DNA of 15,875 nt. Source: an uncultured Novosphingobium sp. (lineage in GTDB: Bacteria > Pseudomonadota > Alphaproteobacteria > Sphingomonadales > Sphingomonadaceae). This document shows positions 1-7,635 of this stretch, one piece after another; position 1 is the stretch's first letter, and each line of letters starts with the position of its first letter. The position numbers and the translations under genes are program-made. A model generated the notes under the pieces. The model was not told where the DNA came from and did no database searches. It saw nothing but the letters and a program-made list of their open reading frames with translations. Where the stretch lies: positions 1 through 15,875 of the forward strand of contig CAMPHR010000052.1 of assembly GCA_946886075.1 (NCBI GenBank), read 5' to 3'.

Positions 1-1197
1 ACGGCCACGATCGGCCAAGCGGCGCGCCAGGTCCGCGCGCTGTTTGACCGGGCCGTGCTCCAGTTTCCGCCTTCGGGCTTCGAGGCGGGAGATTCCTTCT
101 TCGCCGTTCGTGAAGAAGAAAACGAGCCGGACCGGCTCTATCTCGGCGTCTGCTCGGCAGGCCGAAGCCCGAAGTTCGCGCTCCAGGCCGCCGCAGCAGC
201 ACTGCTTCAGGTGCCTGAATATCTTCGCGCACAGGGCTCGGCCGAGGCGGTGCTCGATCCGTTCTGGACGTGCGTACTTTACTTCAACAGCCTGCGCGAG
301 CTGGGCGGCGCTTATGTCCTGCTGCAGGACGACGTTCCGCGCCAGATGGAGTTCATTGCGGCGCGCCTTACCGGTGCAGGCGGAACGATGCGGCCGCTGC
401 AGCGCGAGCCGGTCGAGCTGAGCAGCCGGGTTCCCTCGCGCGAGCTGCCGGCGAAGCTCAACGCCCTTGCCGTCCCGCTTGGCGCGGATGACGATCCTTA
501 TGCGGAGCTTCCCGAGGACAGCGTGCTCGCCTCCAACATGATCTCGGTCGGGGTCGACGTCTCACGGCTCGGCCTGATGGTGGTGAACGGCCAGCCCAAA
601 TCGACCGCGGAATACATCCAGGCGAGCAGCCGCGTCGGTCGCGGGCTGCACGGGCTGGTGGTGACGCTTTACAACTTCGGCAGGCCGAGGGACGTGTCGC
701 ATTTTGAGCATTTCCCCGGTTATCATGCGGCGCTTTATCGGAGCGTCGAGGCGACCAGCGTTACGCCCTGGGCGCCGCGAGCCCGGGACAAGGCGCTTCA
801 CGCCGTGCTCGCGGCCGCCGTGCGGCATCTTGTCGACGACATGGATGAGGATGCTGCGGCGACAGACTTCCACGCCGACGACGAGGAAGTGCGCACCGTC
901 ATTGAAGCCATCCGCATCCGGGCCGCGTCCGCATCAGGTGAAATTGAAGGCGCGGCTGCAGCGGCGGATCTTGAAGCCATCGTGCACGAATGGGCGCAGC
1001 GCAGCCAGGATGCCCGGACCGGCGGGCGCCGGCTCGTCTATTGGGAGAAGAAGGCTCCCTACGGGCGGACGCTTCCACACCTGATGATGTCCGCCGAGGA
1101 AGGTGGGCGGGAAACGCGTCTGGCCTGGCCGACTCCCAATTCAATGCGCGAAGTGGAACCATCGACGGCTTTCAGCCTCAAACTGGGGAGAAGCTGA
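1..1197 (+). CDS. drmA: DrmA-like DISARM helicase, C-terminal part (5' truncated by the window)
   Basis: The frame is open from base 1, so only the last 398 residues of a larger protein are present; DrmA proteins usually exceed 1000 residues. DrmA is the SF2 helicase of the DISARM anti-phage system. Visible here is the second helicase lobe. A motif-V-like stretch SNMISVGVDVSRLGLMVV starts at base 532. The motif VI stretch YIQASSRVGR ends near base 642 and supplies the arginine finger. It is followed by a conserved-looking FPGYHAALYRSVEATS and ARDKALHAVLAAAVRHL, which is typical of the C-terminal region of DrmA and its relatives. The ATPase lobe with Walker A and B lies outside the window. The stop is 2 nt before the drmB start, so the two are almost certainly co-transcribed. 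A more general DUF1998-associated helicase is the alternative; the adjacent DrmB makes DrmA the better name. Confidence 0.85.
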   Translation, partial: TATIGQAARQVRALFDRAVLQFPPSGFEAGDSFFAVREEENEPDRLYLGVCSAGRSPKFALQAAAAALLQVPEYLRAQGSAEAVLDPFWTCVLYFNSLRELGGAYVLLQDDVPRQMEFIAARLTGAGGTMRPLQREPVELSSRVPSRELPAKLNALAVPLGADDDPYAELPEDSVLASNMISVGVDVSRLGLMVVNGQPKSTAEYIQASSRVGRGLHGLVVTLYNFGRPRDVSHFEHFPGYHAALYRSVEATSVTPWAPRARDKALHAVLAAAVRHLVDDMDEDAAATDFHADDEEVRTVIEAIRIRAASASGEIEGAAAAADLEAIVHEWAQRSQDARTGGRRLVYWEKKAPYGRTLPHLMMSAEEGGRETRLAWPTPNSMREVEPSTAFSLKLGRS

Positions 1198-1199
1198 TC

Positions 1200-3092
1200 A
1201 TGGCAAGGAGGCCGGTCCAACCTGCCAGCGGTGTGCAGCCGGCCATCGAGCCGCTCGGCAGCGTCCGTCGTTCGCAGCTCATTTCCACCTACGGCATCGG
1301 CGCGATCATCGACCTGGAGAAGGGATCGTTCATGCCGATGGGGCTGGACGATCTTGAGGGTGTCACGCGCCTGCCTTCGCTGACGATCGGCGAGCCGAGA
1401 CTCGAAGCCATGCTCGGCGTGAACCATTTCCGCCTCGGACCCGTATCGCAGCCCGTGCCGGGATCCAGAAGCGTAGTCGCGAAGACCACCGCGCCGGCCG
1501 TGCGCTTTCCGGAATGGCACGAATGTCCCCGCTGTCACCGCATCGGCCGCCCGGGCGCGCCTTTTGAACTTGCACCTGACGGCGGGCGGCTGACCTGCCT
1601 GGCGCATGGCGGCACCGTTTATACGTCTCCCGTCCGTTTCGTGGTCGCCTGCCGCCACGGACACATCAGCGATTTTCCGTGGGAATGGTGGGCGCACCGC
1701 GACCGTGCCGAGGGAGTGTGCTCGAACCCGTCGCTCTATCTCGGTTCGCTCGGACGGTCAGCGTCGCTTGCGGAACTCTATGTCGAGTGCCGGTCGTGCC
1801 GGACGGGGCAGAACCCCACCAGACAGTCGCTGGGTGCGGCGTTCGGCTCCGAGGCCCTGAGTAGCTCGTCCTGCCCTGGTTTCCGTCCCTGGCTGTGGGA
1901 TCGCGAGAGCGGCTGCACTGAGCAGGTGCGCATGCTCCAGCGAGGCGCCTCCAACGTACATTTCCCCGTAGTCTGCTCGGCACTTTCGATACCGCCTGCG
2001 TCCGAGGCCGCGACGCAGATCGTGCAGGAAGTCCGGATGATGCTTGAAGCCGTGCCCGCGACGACGCTGCCTGAAGTGATGGCCGGTCTGGCGGAACAGT
2101 ATGGGATCAGCGCAGAGCCACTGCTGATCGCCTGGCGGAACCTTAAGGCTCTGGAGACAGGCTTCGACCAGCTCACCGAACGGATGGCGCGTGCTGAGGA
2201 ATATGCAGCACTGTCGGAGGATCGGGACGATCCCGTTCTGGCAGGCGTCGTTCCGCAGTTCCGTAACACGATCATTGAACCGCCGCCGGAGCTTGCCGGC
2301 TGGTTCGACCTGATCGGTGCCGCCTCGCGTCTGCGCGAGGTACGGGCACTTGCCGGCTTCTCCCGCATCGAACCTTATCCCGTAAGCGCCGAGAAGGTCA
2401 GCGAGGCCATTCGCGACCGCGCGGTCTCGCCGCTCTCGAAGACGGCGAAAAACTGGCTGCCGGCGGCCGAGATCAGGGGTGAAGGCATCTTCATCCGCTT
2501 CCGCACCCAGACGATCGACGACTGGATCGAGGCCAATCCCAGGTTGAACGACCGCGTCGCGATTCTCGAAGCGAGCAGCGCGGCGATGGCGTCGAAGCGC
2601 GGCTATACGCGCGACTATCAGGTGACACCCCGCCTGCTCCTGGTGCATTCCTTCGCGCACGCGCTCATCCGACAGATCTCGATCGAATGCGGCTATTCCG
2701 CCTCGGCACTGCGCGAACGCCTCTATGTCGCCGAAGCCGATGACACCAACCCTGCCATGAACGGTGTGCTCATCTACACGGGCTCGCCGGATTCTGAGGG
2801 AAGTCTCGGGGGACTGGTCCGGCTGGCTGACCCCGAACTGCTCACGCCGATCATCCTCAGCACCCTTCGGTCGGCAGGCTGGTGCGGCAGCGACCCGGTC
2901 TGTCTTGAGACCGACCCGCGGCAGTCGGGCGAGCGCGTCAGCGGCGCCGCCTGCCACTGTTGCCTGCTTCTGCCCGAGACCGCGTGCGAGAAGTTCAATC
3001 GCGAGCTCGATAGAGCGATGATGGTGGGCGACGCGGAAACCCGGTTCAGGGGCTATTTCACGCGCACCGGGGAACCGTCATGGCAATCCTGA
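1200..3092 (+). CDS. drmB: DrmB-like DUF1998 protein of a DISARM system
   Basis: This 630-residue protein starts at ATG 1200, preceded by GGGGAG at 1185-1190, 2 nt after the drmA stop. The frame is open further upstream, but that stretch overlaps drmA and lacks comparable signals. The N-terminus carries VRRSQLISTYGIGAIIDLE (residues 22-40), the typical DrmB opening. Metal-binding-type cysteines and histidines follow: C109/C112, C133/H136, CRHGH at 151-155, C197/C200 and C225. The C-terminal DUF1998 region has LLLVHSFAHALIRQ (479-491), GVLIYTGSPDSEGSLGGLV (522-540) and a last cysteine cluster C562, C568, C585, C587, C588. Known biology: DrmA and DrmB form the DISARM core complex, which engages incoming unmethylated DNA. 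DrmB has no recognised catalytic motif and probably acts structurally or as a regulator of DrmA. Its 3' end overlaps the next gene by 13 nt. Confidence 0.9.
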   Translation: MARRPVQPASGVQPAIEPLGSVRRSQLISTYGIGAIIDLEKGSFMPMGLDDLEGVTRLPSLTIGEPRLEAMLGVNHFRLGPVSQPVPGSRSVVAKTTAPAVRFPEWHECPRCHRIGRPGAPFELAPDGGRLTCLAHGGTVYTSPVRFVVACRHGHISDFPWEWWAHRDRAEGVCSNPSLYLGSLGRSASLAELYVECRSCRTGQNPTRQSLGAAFGSEALSSSSCPGFRPWLWDRESGCTEQVRMLQRGASNVHFPVVCSALSIPPASEAATQIVQEVRMMLEAVPATTLPEVMAGLAEQYGISAEPLLIAWRNLKALETGFDQLTERMARAEEYAALSEDRDDPVLAGVVPQFRNTIIEPPPELAGWFDLIGAASRLREVRALAGFSRIEPYPVSAEKVSEAIRDRAVSPLSKTAKNWLPAAEIRGEGIFIRFRTQTIDDWIEANPRLNDRVAILEASSAAMASKRGYTRDYQVTPRLLLVHSFAHALIRQISIECGYSASALRERLYVAEADDTNPAMNGVLIYTGSPDSEGSLGGLVRLADPELLTPIILSTLRSAGWCGSDPVCLETDPRQSGERVSGAACHCCLLLPETACEKFNRELDRAMMVGDAETRFRGYFTRTGEPSWQS

Positions 3093-4822
3093 TCCCTGAG
3101 GCTCCGAAGAAGTGCCCCAATGGCGAGCGCCTCGTCTATGAGCGGATCGGACGCGAGCTTCCCGCCGGGTGGGTCGCGCTGCATTCGCTCGGCCTTCCGA
3201 ACCATGAGACCAAGATCTGGGGTGAAGCCGATATCGTCATTCTGAGCACCGCCGGGATCTTTGCGATCGAGGTCAAAGGCGGCAAGGTCTCCTGCACCGA
3301 CGGGGTATGGACGTTCGGCGGGCCGGATTTCCAGAGCTATTCCAAGAAGGAAGATCCCTGGACCCAGGCCAAGTCGGCGATGATGGCGGTGCGCGAGCGG
3401 CTGCAGGCAGCCTCGCCTGAGTTCCGCAATACGCTGTTCGGTTATGGCGTGGTCATGCCGTTCACACCCTTCACCGTGCCCGGCGCCGAGTTCCTACCAG
3501 AAGTTCTGCTCGACAAGCGGCATTTCAGGCAGCCCTTCGGTCACTATGTCAGCCAACTCGAGCGCTACTGGCGTGAGTCGGGCGAGCGCAAGCATGGCCG
3601 GACCTATCAGGGGCTGACGCCGGAGCTCATCCGGAAAGCGCGGCAGATTCTCAGGCCCGACCTTGATACGGCCCTCAGCATCGGAGGCTGGCTGACAGGT
3701 GTGGAATCGCAGCTGCTCCAGCTGACCAACGAGCAGATCCGCATATCGCGCCGTATGGCGGCCAATCCCAGGACGGTGGTCCGGGGTGCTGCCGGCACCG
3801 GTAAGTCGGTACTGGCGCTTGACCGGGCGCTGCACCACGCGGGGCATGGAAGCCGCGTCCTTTTCCTGTGTTTCAACCAGCTGCTCGCCGCGCATGTGCG
3901 GACCTCAATTGCCAATGGTCCGAAGGTAGGTGGCATCGAGATCCGTCACGCACATGCGCTGTACCGGGAGATCATCAGCGCCGCCGGTCTTCTGCCCCAG
4001 CTGGACGCACTCGATCCCGAGGATCCCGCGTTCTTCCCGAAGCGGTTCCCCGAGCTTGCGGCGGATGCGCTGTGCGAGGCCGCGCATACGCCGTGGGACG
4101 TCGTCATCGTCGATGAGGCGCAAGATCTGCTCACGCTCGAGCATCTCGATGTGATCGACCTGCTGGTTGCCGGCGGGCTTCGCCAGGGCTGCTGGCATCT
4201 TTTCATTGATCCGCTGCAGAATCTGTACGGTTCAGATGTCGAGGAGCAGGTCGAGCTGCGGCTGAGCGATGCTTATCCCGCGTTTGACGATCTCTTCGAG
4301 AACTGTCGGACGACAAGGCAGGTTGCGGTTCAGACCTCGATCGTATCGGGCATTGATCTGCCGGTCGCAGGCGCGGCCGAGGGTCTGGAGTGCGAGCTCA
4401 TCACCTATGCCAATGAGCAGGATGCGCGGGAGAAGCTCGAGAAGCTGATCCGACGCCTCATCAACGGCGACGTACGATCCCAGGACATCGTCATTCTCTC
4501 CACCCGTCGGCGGGAAAACGCCCTGATCGCCGGACTGAGGGAGATCGCCGGACATCAGCTGGTCGATGCGGCTGCTGGCGTGCCGGACAAGGCCGGATCG
4601 CTGCTCTTCTCGACGATGCACGGGTTTAAGGGTCTGGAGCGGATGGTGGTCGTGGCCCTCGACATGGAGGAGATCGGCGAGGAGCACTGGTCGATGCTGC
4701 ATTATGCCGGCCTGTCGCGGGCCCGATGCCTCCTTTACACACTGATCCCGGGTACTGCCCGCAAGGCGTATGACCGGCAGGCTCGGGCGTTCGGCGCCAG
4801 ACTACAGGCGCGACCCGGCTGA
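3080..4822 (+). CDS. NERD nuclease-domain / UvrD-like SF1 helicase fusion protein
   Basis: This is a 580-residue two-domain protein. Residues about 12-150 form a NERD (nuclease-related) domain with the PD-(D/E)XK-like signature: GEADIVIL (D51), then FAIEVKGG (E64, K66). Residues about 212-570 are an SF1A helicase: Walker A GAAGTGKS (236-243), Walker B DEAQD (345-349), motif V-like STMHGFKGLE (511-520) and motif VI-like YAGLSRARCLLY (542-553). The start ATG 3080 lies inside the end of drmB (13-nt overlap), which implies translational coupling. NERD-helicase fusions are common in defence islands. In canonical DISARM, drmA-drmB is followed by the phospholipase-D nuclease drmC; here this gene occupies that place, so it may supply the nuclease or DNA-processing step. 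That functional substitution is inference. Confidence 0.88.
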   Translation: MAILIPEAPKKCPNGERLVYERIGRELPAGWVALHSLGLPNHETKIWGEADIVILSTAGIFAIEVKGGKVSCTDGVWTFGGPDFQSYSKKEDPWTQAKSAMMAVRERLQAASPEFRNTLFGYGVVMPFTPFTVPGAEFLPEVLLDKRHFRQPFGHYVSQLERYWRESGERKHGRTYQGLTPELIRKARQILRPDLDTALSIGGWLTGVESQLLQLTNEQIRISRRMAANPRTVVRGAAGTGKSVLALDRALHHAGHGSRVLFLCFNQLLAAHVRTSIANGPKVGGIEIRHAHALYREIISAAGLLPQLDALDPEDPAFFPKRFPELAADALCEAAHTPWDVVIVDEAQDLLTLEHLDVIDLLVAGGLRQGCWHLFIDPLQNLYGSDVEEQVELRLSDAYPAFDDLFENCRTTRQVAVQTSIVSGIDLPVAGAAEGLECELITYANEQDAREKLEKLIRRLINGDVRSQDIVILSTRRRENALIAGLREIAGHQLVDAAAGVPDKAGSLLFSTMHGFKGLERMVVVALDMEEIGEEHWSMLHYAGLSRARCLLYTLIPGTARKAYDRQARAFGARLQARPG

Positions 4823-4826
4823 CGAT

Positions 4827-4855
4827 TTGATATCGGAATATGCAGAATGCATATG
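4827..4855 (+). promoter_or_regulatory. Candidate promoter upstream of the RHH-methyltransferase operon
   Basis: A -35-like TTGATA (4827-4832) and a weak -10-like CATATG (4850-4855) are separated by 17 nt in the only sizeable gap between the NERD-helicase and the RHH gene. The -10 match is poor (3 of 6). The case rests mainly on spacing and on the perfect dyad that covers the spacer and the -10 hexamer. It would allow separate transcription of the downstream modification genes. Confidence 0.3.
4838..4854. promoter_or_regulatory. Perfect 17-bp dyad (7-3-7), candidate operator for the RHH protein
   Basis: The left arm ATATGCA (4838-4844), spacer GAA and right arm TGCATAT (4848-4854) are exact inverted complements. 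The site lies about 60 nt upstream of the RHH start and overlaps the candidate -10. Further ATGC half-site-like tetramers occur at 4870-4873 and 4887-4890. RHH proteins bind such short dyads as dimers and often autoregulate, so this is the natural operator candidate. Binding is inferred only. Confidence 0.45.
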
Positions 4856-4913
4856 GGTGGTGCAGCGCTATGCGTTCTGATACGACATGCACGCCGGCTG
4901 AGGAGGCGGTCCC

Positions 4914-5102
4914 ATGGCATCCGGTCGCGGTAAGTCAGTCAGAACGTCGGTCCTGCTGCCTGAATCCCACTATTTTGAGCTGCAGGCGCTGGCTGCCGCC
5001 AATGACGTGTCCACCTCCTGGATCGTCCGTCAGGCCGTGATTCGGTTTCTTTCCGAGAACGAAGGCCAGACCGAGCTGCCTCTGCGAATTGGAAAGGGCT
5101 GA
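4914..5102 (+). CDS. Small ribbon-helix-helix (CopG/Arc-type) DNA-binding protein
   Basis: This 62-residue protein starts at ATG 4914 with a near-perfect Shine-Dalgarno AGGAGG at 4901-4906 (7-nt spacing). The pattern is that of an RHH fold: a short basic strand KSVRTSVLLPES (7-18), helix 1 HYFELQALAAAND (19-31) and helix 2 STSWIVRQAVIRFLSE (33-48), with the usual turn between the helices. RHH proteins dimerise and insert the paired strand into the DNA major groove. The stop lies 4 nt before the methyltransferase start, so the two are co-translated. Position and size suggest a controller of the modification module, analogous in role (not in fold) to the C proteins of restriction-modification systems. 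An antitoxin is an alternative, but no toxin partner is adjacent. Confidence 0.75.
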   Translation: MASGRGKSVRTSVLLPESHYFELQALAAANDVSTSWIVRQAVIRFLSENEGQTELPLRIGKG

Positions 5103-5106
5103 GACG

Positions 5107-6606
5107 ATGGACCAGCGCGCCATTCAGCAGAAAATCCAGCGCTTGCGGAACGGTGGTCGCCTGCGTGTTCTTGATCTGTTCTCGGGCTGTGGCGGGCTCT
5201 CGCTTGGTTTTCATGCGGCTGGCTATGAAATCACCGCCGCGGTGGAGTTCGATGCCGATGCGGCGCGCTCGCACGGACTAAACTTCCATAAAGGTGAGAC
5301 CCGACATTCCGCTGCGCGGGACATCACGCTCACCAGTCCGGAACAGCTGGCTGGCGAGCTTGGCCTGGGCGAGGCCGTCTCTGCATTCGACGTCATCGTC
5401 GGCGGGCCGCCCTGTCAGGCATTTGCGCGGGTAGGAAGATCGAAGCTGCGCGAGGTTGCAGAACATCCCGAAGCTTTCCGGCACGACGCCCGTGCCCGGC
5501 TGTATATCGAATATCTCCACTATGTGGAGACGTGCGCGCCGCTTGCGGTGGTGATTGAGAATGTTCCCGACATGCTCAACCATGGCGGTCACAATCTCGC
5601 GGCCGAGATCAGCGAGATCCTGACCGCGCGAGGCTATGTCTGCGCCTACTCACTGCTCAATGCGGCATTCTATGGCGTGCCGCAGATGCGCGAACGGATG
5701 ATCCTCATTGCGATCCGGCGGGAACTGGTGAGCGATGTCCTATTCCCTACGCCGACACACTGGATCGACCTGCCGGCCGGCTATTCCGGATCACGGGCGG
5801 TCGCGCTCAAACTCGCACTTGCAGCCGACCGCAGGGGCGATGCGCTGTACACGGCCGCGCCGGGGGCGTCAGATAAGCTTTCGCCCGCGGTGACCACGCG
5901 ATCGGCTATCGGCGACCTTCCCGTGATCGATGCGCGTGCACAGCTGGCGGCAGGATCGCTCCGGCGGGGCACGCGTCGCTTTGATATTCCGCAGCCTTAT
6001 AAGGGCCAGGACCGCCAGACCGATTATGCGAAGGCGATGCGGGAATGGACGGGCTTCGAGGGTGGCCCCGCGATCTACGACCATGTGATCCGATATCTCC
6101 CCCGCGACTACAAACTGTTCGCGGGGCTCAATCCCGGCGACCAGTATCCCGAGGCGCATCGCTACGCTCTGTCGCTGTTCGCGAACGCGCTCGATGAGCT
6201 TGAGCGCCAAGGATTACGGCCGGAGGAAGATTCGGACGTATGGAAGCAGCTCAAGGCGTCGATCGTACCGCCTTATGACCCGGGCAAGTTTCCCAACAAA
6301 TGGCGGAAGATGGAGGCGGACAAGCCGGCGCGCACGCTTCTCGCCCATCTCGGCAAGGACGGCTACAGCCATATCCATTACGACAGCGCTCAGGCCCGTC
6401 CGATCTCGGTGCGGGAGGCAGCGCGCCTGCAGTCCTTTCCGGACGGGTTCCGTTTTGCCGGTACGATGAATCCGGCGTTCAAGCAGATCGGTAATGCGGT
6501 TCCACCCCTCCTGGCCAAGGCGGTCGCGCTAACCCTTAAAGGGCAACTTCTGAATCGCGAGGCCACGTCCGCTCAGGCTCGTGTCCCCATTGGAGCGGTC
6601 GGATGA
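5107..6606 (+). CDS. DNA (cytosine-5-)-methyltransferase
   Basis: This 499-residue Dcm-family enzyme transfers a methyl group from S-adenosylmethionine to cytosine C5. All main motifs are visible: motif I VLDLFSGCGGLSLGFH (21-36), motif IV VGGPPCQAFARVG (98-110) with catalytic C103, motif VI VVIENVPDML (148-157), a motif VIII-like QMRERMILIAI, and motif X QIGNAVPP (460-467). The start is ATG 5107, with GGAAAGGG at 5091-5098; an in-frame TTG at 5089 would overlap the RHH gene and is less likely. Its end overlaps the next gene as ATGA. In class 2 DISARM the DrmMII protein is also a C5 methyltransferase that protects self DNA; here it lies downstream of drmB and next to vsr, so it could equally belong to a type II restriction-modification unit. 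The target sequence cannot be read from the protein. Confidence 0.95.
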   Translation: MDQRAIQQKIQRLRNGGRLRVLDLFSGCGGLSLGFHAAGYEITAAVEFDADAARSHGLNFHKGETRHSAARDITLTSPEQLAGELGLGEAVSAFDVIVGGPPCQAFARVGRSKLREVAEHPEAFRHDARARLYIEYLHYVETCAPLAVVIENVPDMLNHGGHNLAAEISEILTARGYVCAYSLLNAAFYGVPQMRERMILIAIRRELVSDVLFPTPTHWIDLPAGYSGSRAVALKLALAADRRGDALYTAAPGASDKLSPAVTTRSAIGDLPVIDARAQLAAGSLRRGTRRFDIPQPYKGQDRQTDYAKAMREWTGFEGGPAIYDHVIRYLPRDYKLFAGLNPGDQYPEAHRYALSLFANALDELERQGLRPEEDSDVWKQLKASIVPPYDPGKFPNKWRKMEADKPARTLLAHLGKDGYSHIHYDSAQARPISVREAARLQSFPDGFRFAGTMNPAFKQIGNAVPPLLAKAVALTLKGQLLNREATSAQARVPIGAVG

Positions 6607-7139
6607 TGGCGCAACGCCGCCGCGAGATCATCGTCGTCCGTTCGCTGACCGACTCCGACCTGGGGCTGTTCAAGGAGCATCGGAAGAGCGCGACGAGCAA
6701 GCAGCGCGCCATCGCCCTTACAACGCCCGTCGCGAAGCAGTTACTCAGCCCCGAGTTGTTCGACGCGGGCGGCGTCGACATGGACTGCATCTGCGTCTTT
6801 GGATCGGTGAGCAACCGCGAGCCGCGCAATATCGGCAAGGTCGGCAAGAACTGGCGCCTCGGTGGGCATCAACTCGTCGGTCAGGATTTTGCGGAACTGG
6901 ACAGCAAGGATTTCATGCTGCTGCGCTCGGTCGAGCAGAACGACGCGATGCGGCCGGTGATGCTCACGTTCGTAGGCCGGCGGGCGCAGAGCGTCATGCA
7001 TGCCGGCGTGGTGGCAATCGTTAAGGACAAGCTGCATCAGAGCGTCGCGATCTACCCGGAACGCTCTCCGGCTTTTGCAGGAATGGCGGCGCTTTTTCCG
7101 TCCGTACCCGCCGGAGTGGCGTTGAAGACAGGAACCTGA
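6603..7139 (+). CDS. Hypothetical protein (178 aa) between the C5 methyltransferase and Vsr
   Basis: I do not recognise this family. The ATG overlaps the methyltransferase stop as ATGA, so it is probably translationally coupled; a second ATG follows at once at 6606. The protein is soluble-looking, with no membrane segment or signal peptide. The N-terminus, REIIVVRSLTDSDLGLF (7-23) followed by KSATSKQRAIAL, is basic and may be a defined domain. The middle contains DMDCICVFGSV (59-69) and GKVGKNWRLGGHQLVG (78-93), and the tail is proline- and alanine-rich. No nuclease, ATPase or methylase motif is apparent. Being wedged between a methyltransferase and its mismatch repair enzyme suggests a restriction or specificity accessory role, but this is context only. 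Confidence 0.8.
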   Translation: MMAQRRREIIVVRSLTDSDLGLFKEHRKSATSKQRAIALTTPVAKQLLSPELFDAGGVDMDCICVFGSVSNREPRNIGKVGKNWRLGGHQLVGQDFAELDSKDFMLLRSVEQNDAMRPVMLTFVGRRAQSVMHAGVVAIVKDKLHQSVAIYPERSPAFAGMAALFPSVPAGVALKTGT

Positions 7140-7179
7140 GGCGGAGCGATGTCTCGCGCCGGATTGTATCGGGTTGAAT

Positions 7180-7635
7180 ATGGCCGACGTCCTCACTCCG
7201 GAACTCCGCCGGCTGAACATGAGCCGCATAAGAGGCCGGGACACAAAGCCTGAGATGCTGATCCGCCGTGGTCTCCATGCACGGGGGCTGCGCTTCAGGC
7301 TGCACAGTCGTGATCTGCCCGGCCGTCCGGATATCGTCCTGCCATCAAGGAAGGCCGTGCTCTTCGTTCATGGCTGCTTCTGGCACGGTCATGACTGCCC
7401 ACTGTTCAGGATGCCGGCGACCCGACCGGACTTCTGGCGCGAAAAGATAGCAGCGAACAGACTCCGCGACGCGGCTGCGGTGGCGGCGCTGAGCGGTCTT
7501 GGATGGAGGGTTGGTGTCGTATGGGAATGTGCCCTGCGGGGCGCCGGGCGGCTTTCCCCTGAGATCCTGCTGGATCGGCTTGTGGAATTTATTGCGGGGA
7601 CAGAGCTGCTGATTGAGATCAGAGGGGAGAGGTGA
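7180..7635 (+). CDS. vsr: Very short patch repair (Vsr) mismatch endonuclease
   Basis: Vsr nicks DNA 5' of the T in T:G mismatches that arise when 5-methylcytosine deaminates, which starts short-patch repair to C:G. The 151-residue protein has the family core: NMSRIRGRDTKPE (13-25), GRPDIVLP (49-56) with catalytic D51, and LFVHGCFWHGHDC (61-73), which provides H64, C66, H69, H71 and C73. D97 and C117 in VVWECALR complete the set. Counted from ATG 7180, these positions coincide with the known catalytic and zinc-ligand numbering of E. coli Vsr, which supports this start over the TTG at 7174. The Shine-Dalgarno is weak. Its stop overlaps the next start (TGATG). Pairing with the nearby C5 methyltransferase is the expected arrangement. 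Confidence 0.95.
   Translation: MADVLTPELRRLNMSRIRGRDTKPEMLIRRGLHARGLRFRLHSRDLPGRPDIVLPSRKAVLFVHGCFWHGHDCPLFRMPATRPDFWREKIAANRLRDAAAVAALSGLGWRVGVVWECALRGAGRLSPEILLDRLVEFIAGTELLIEIRGER

Noticed and set aside
990..1199. N-terminal extension of the DrmB frame upstream of ATG 1200
   Set aside because: It overlaps the end of drmA, reads unlike a protein, and ATG 1200 has GGGGAG at proper spacing with the known family opening just after it.
1758..2957. 399-codon open frame on the minus strand
   Set aside because: Antisense shadow of drmB, caused by high GC; arginine-rich and without recognisable motifs.
5089..5106. TTG start for the C5 methyltransferase
   Set aside because: It overlaps the RHH gene; ATG 5107 has a good Shine-Dalgarno (GGAAAGGG) and the extra residues add nothing conserved.
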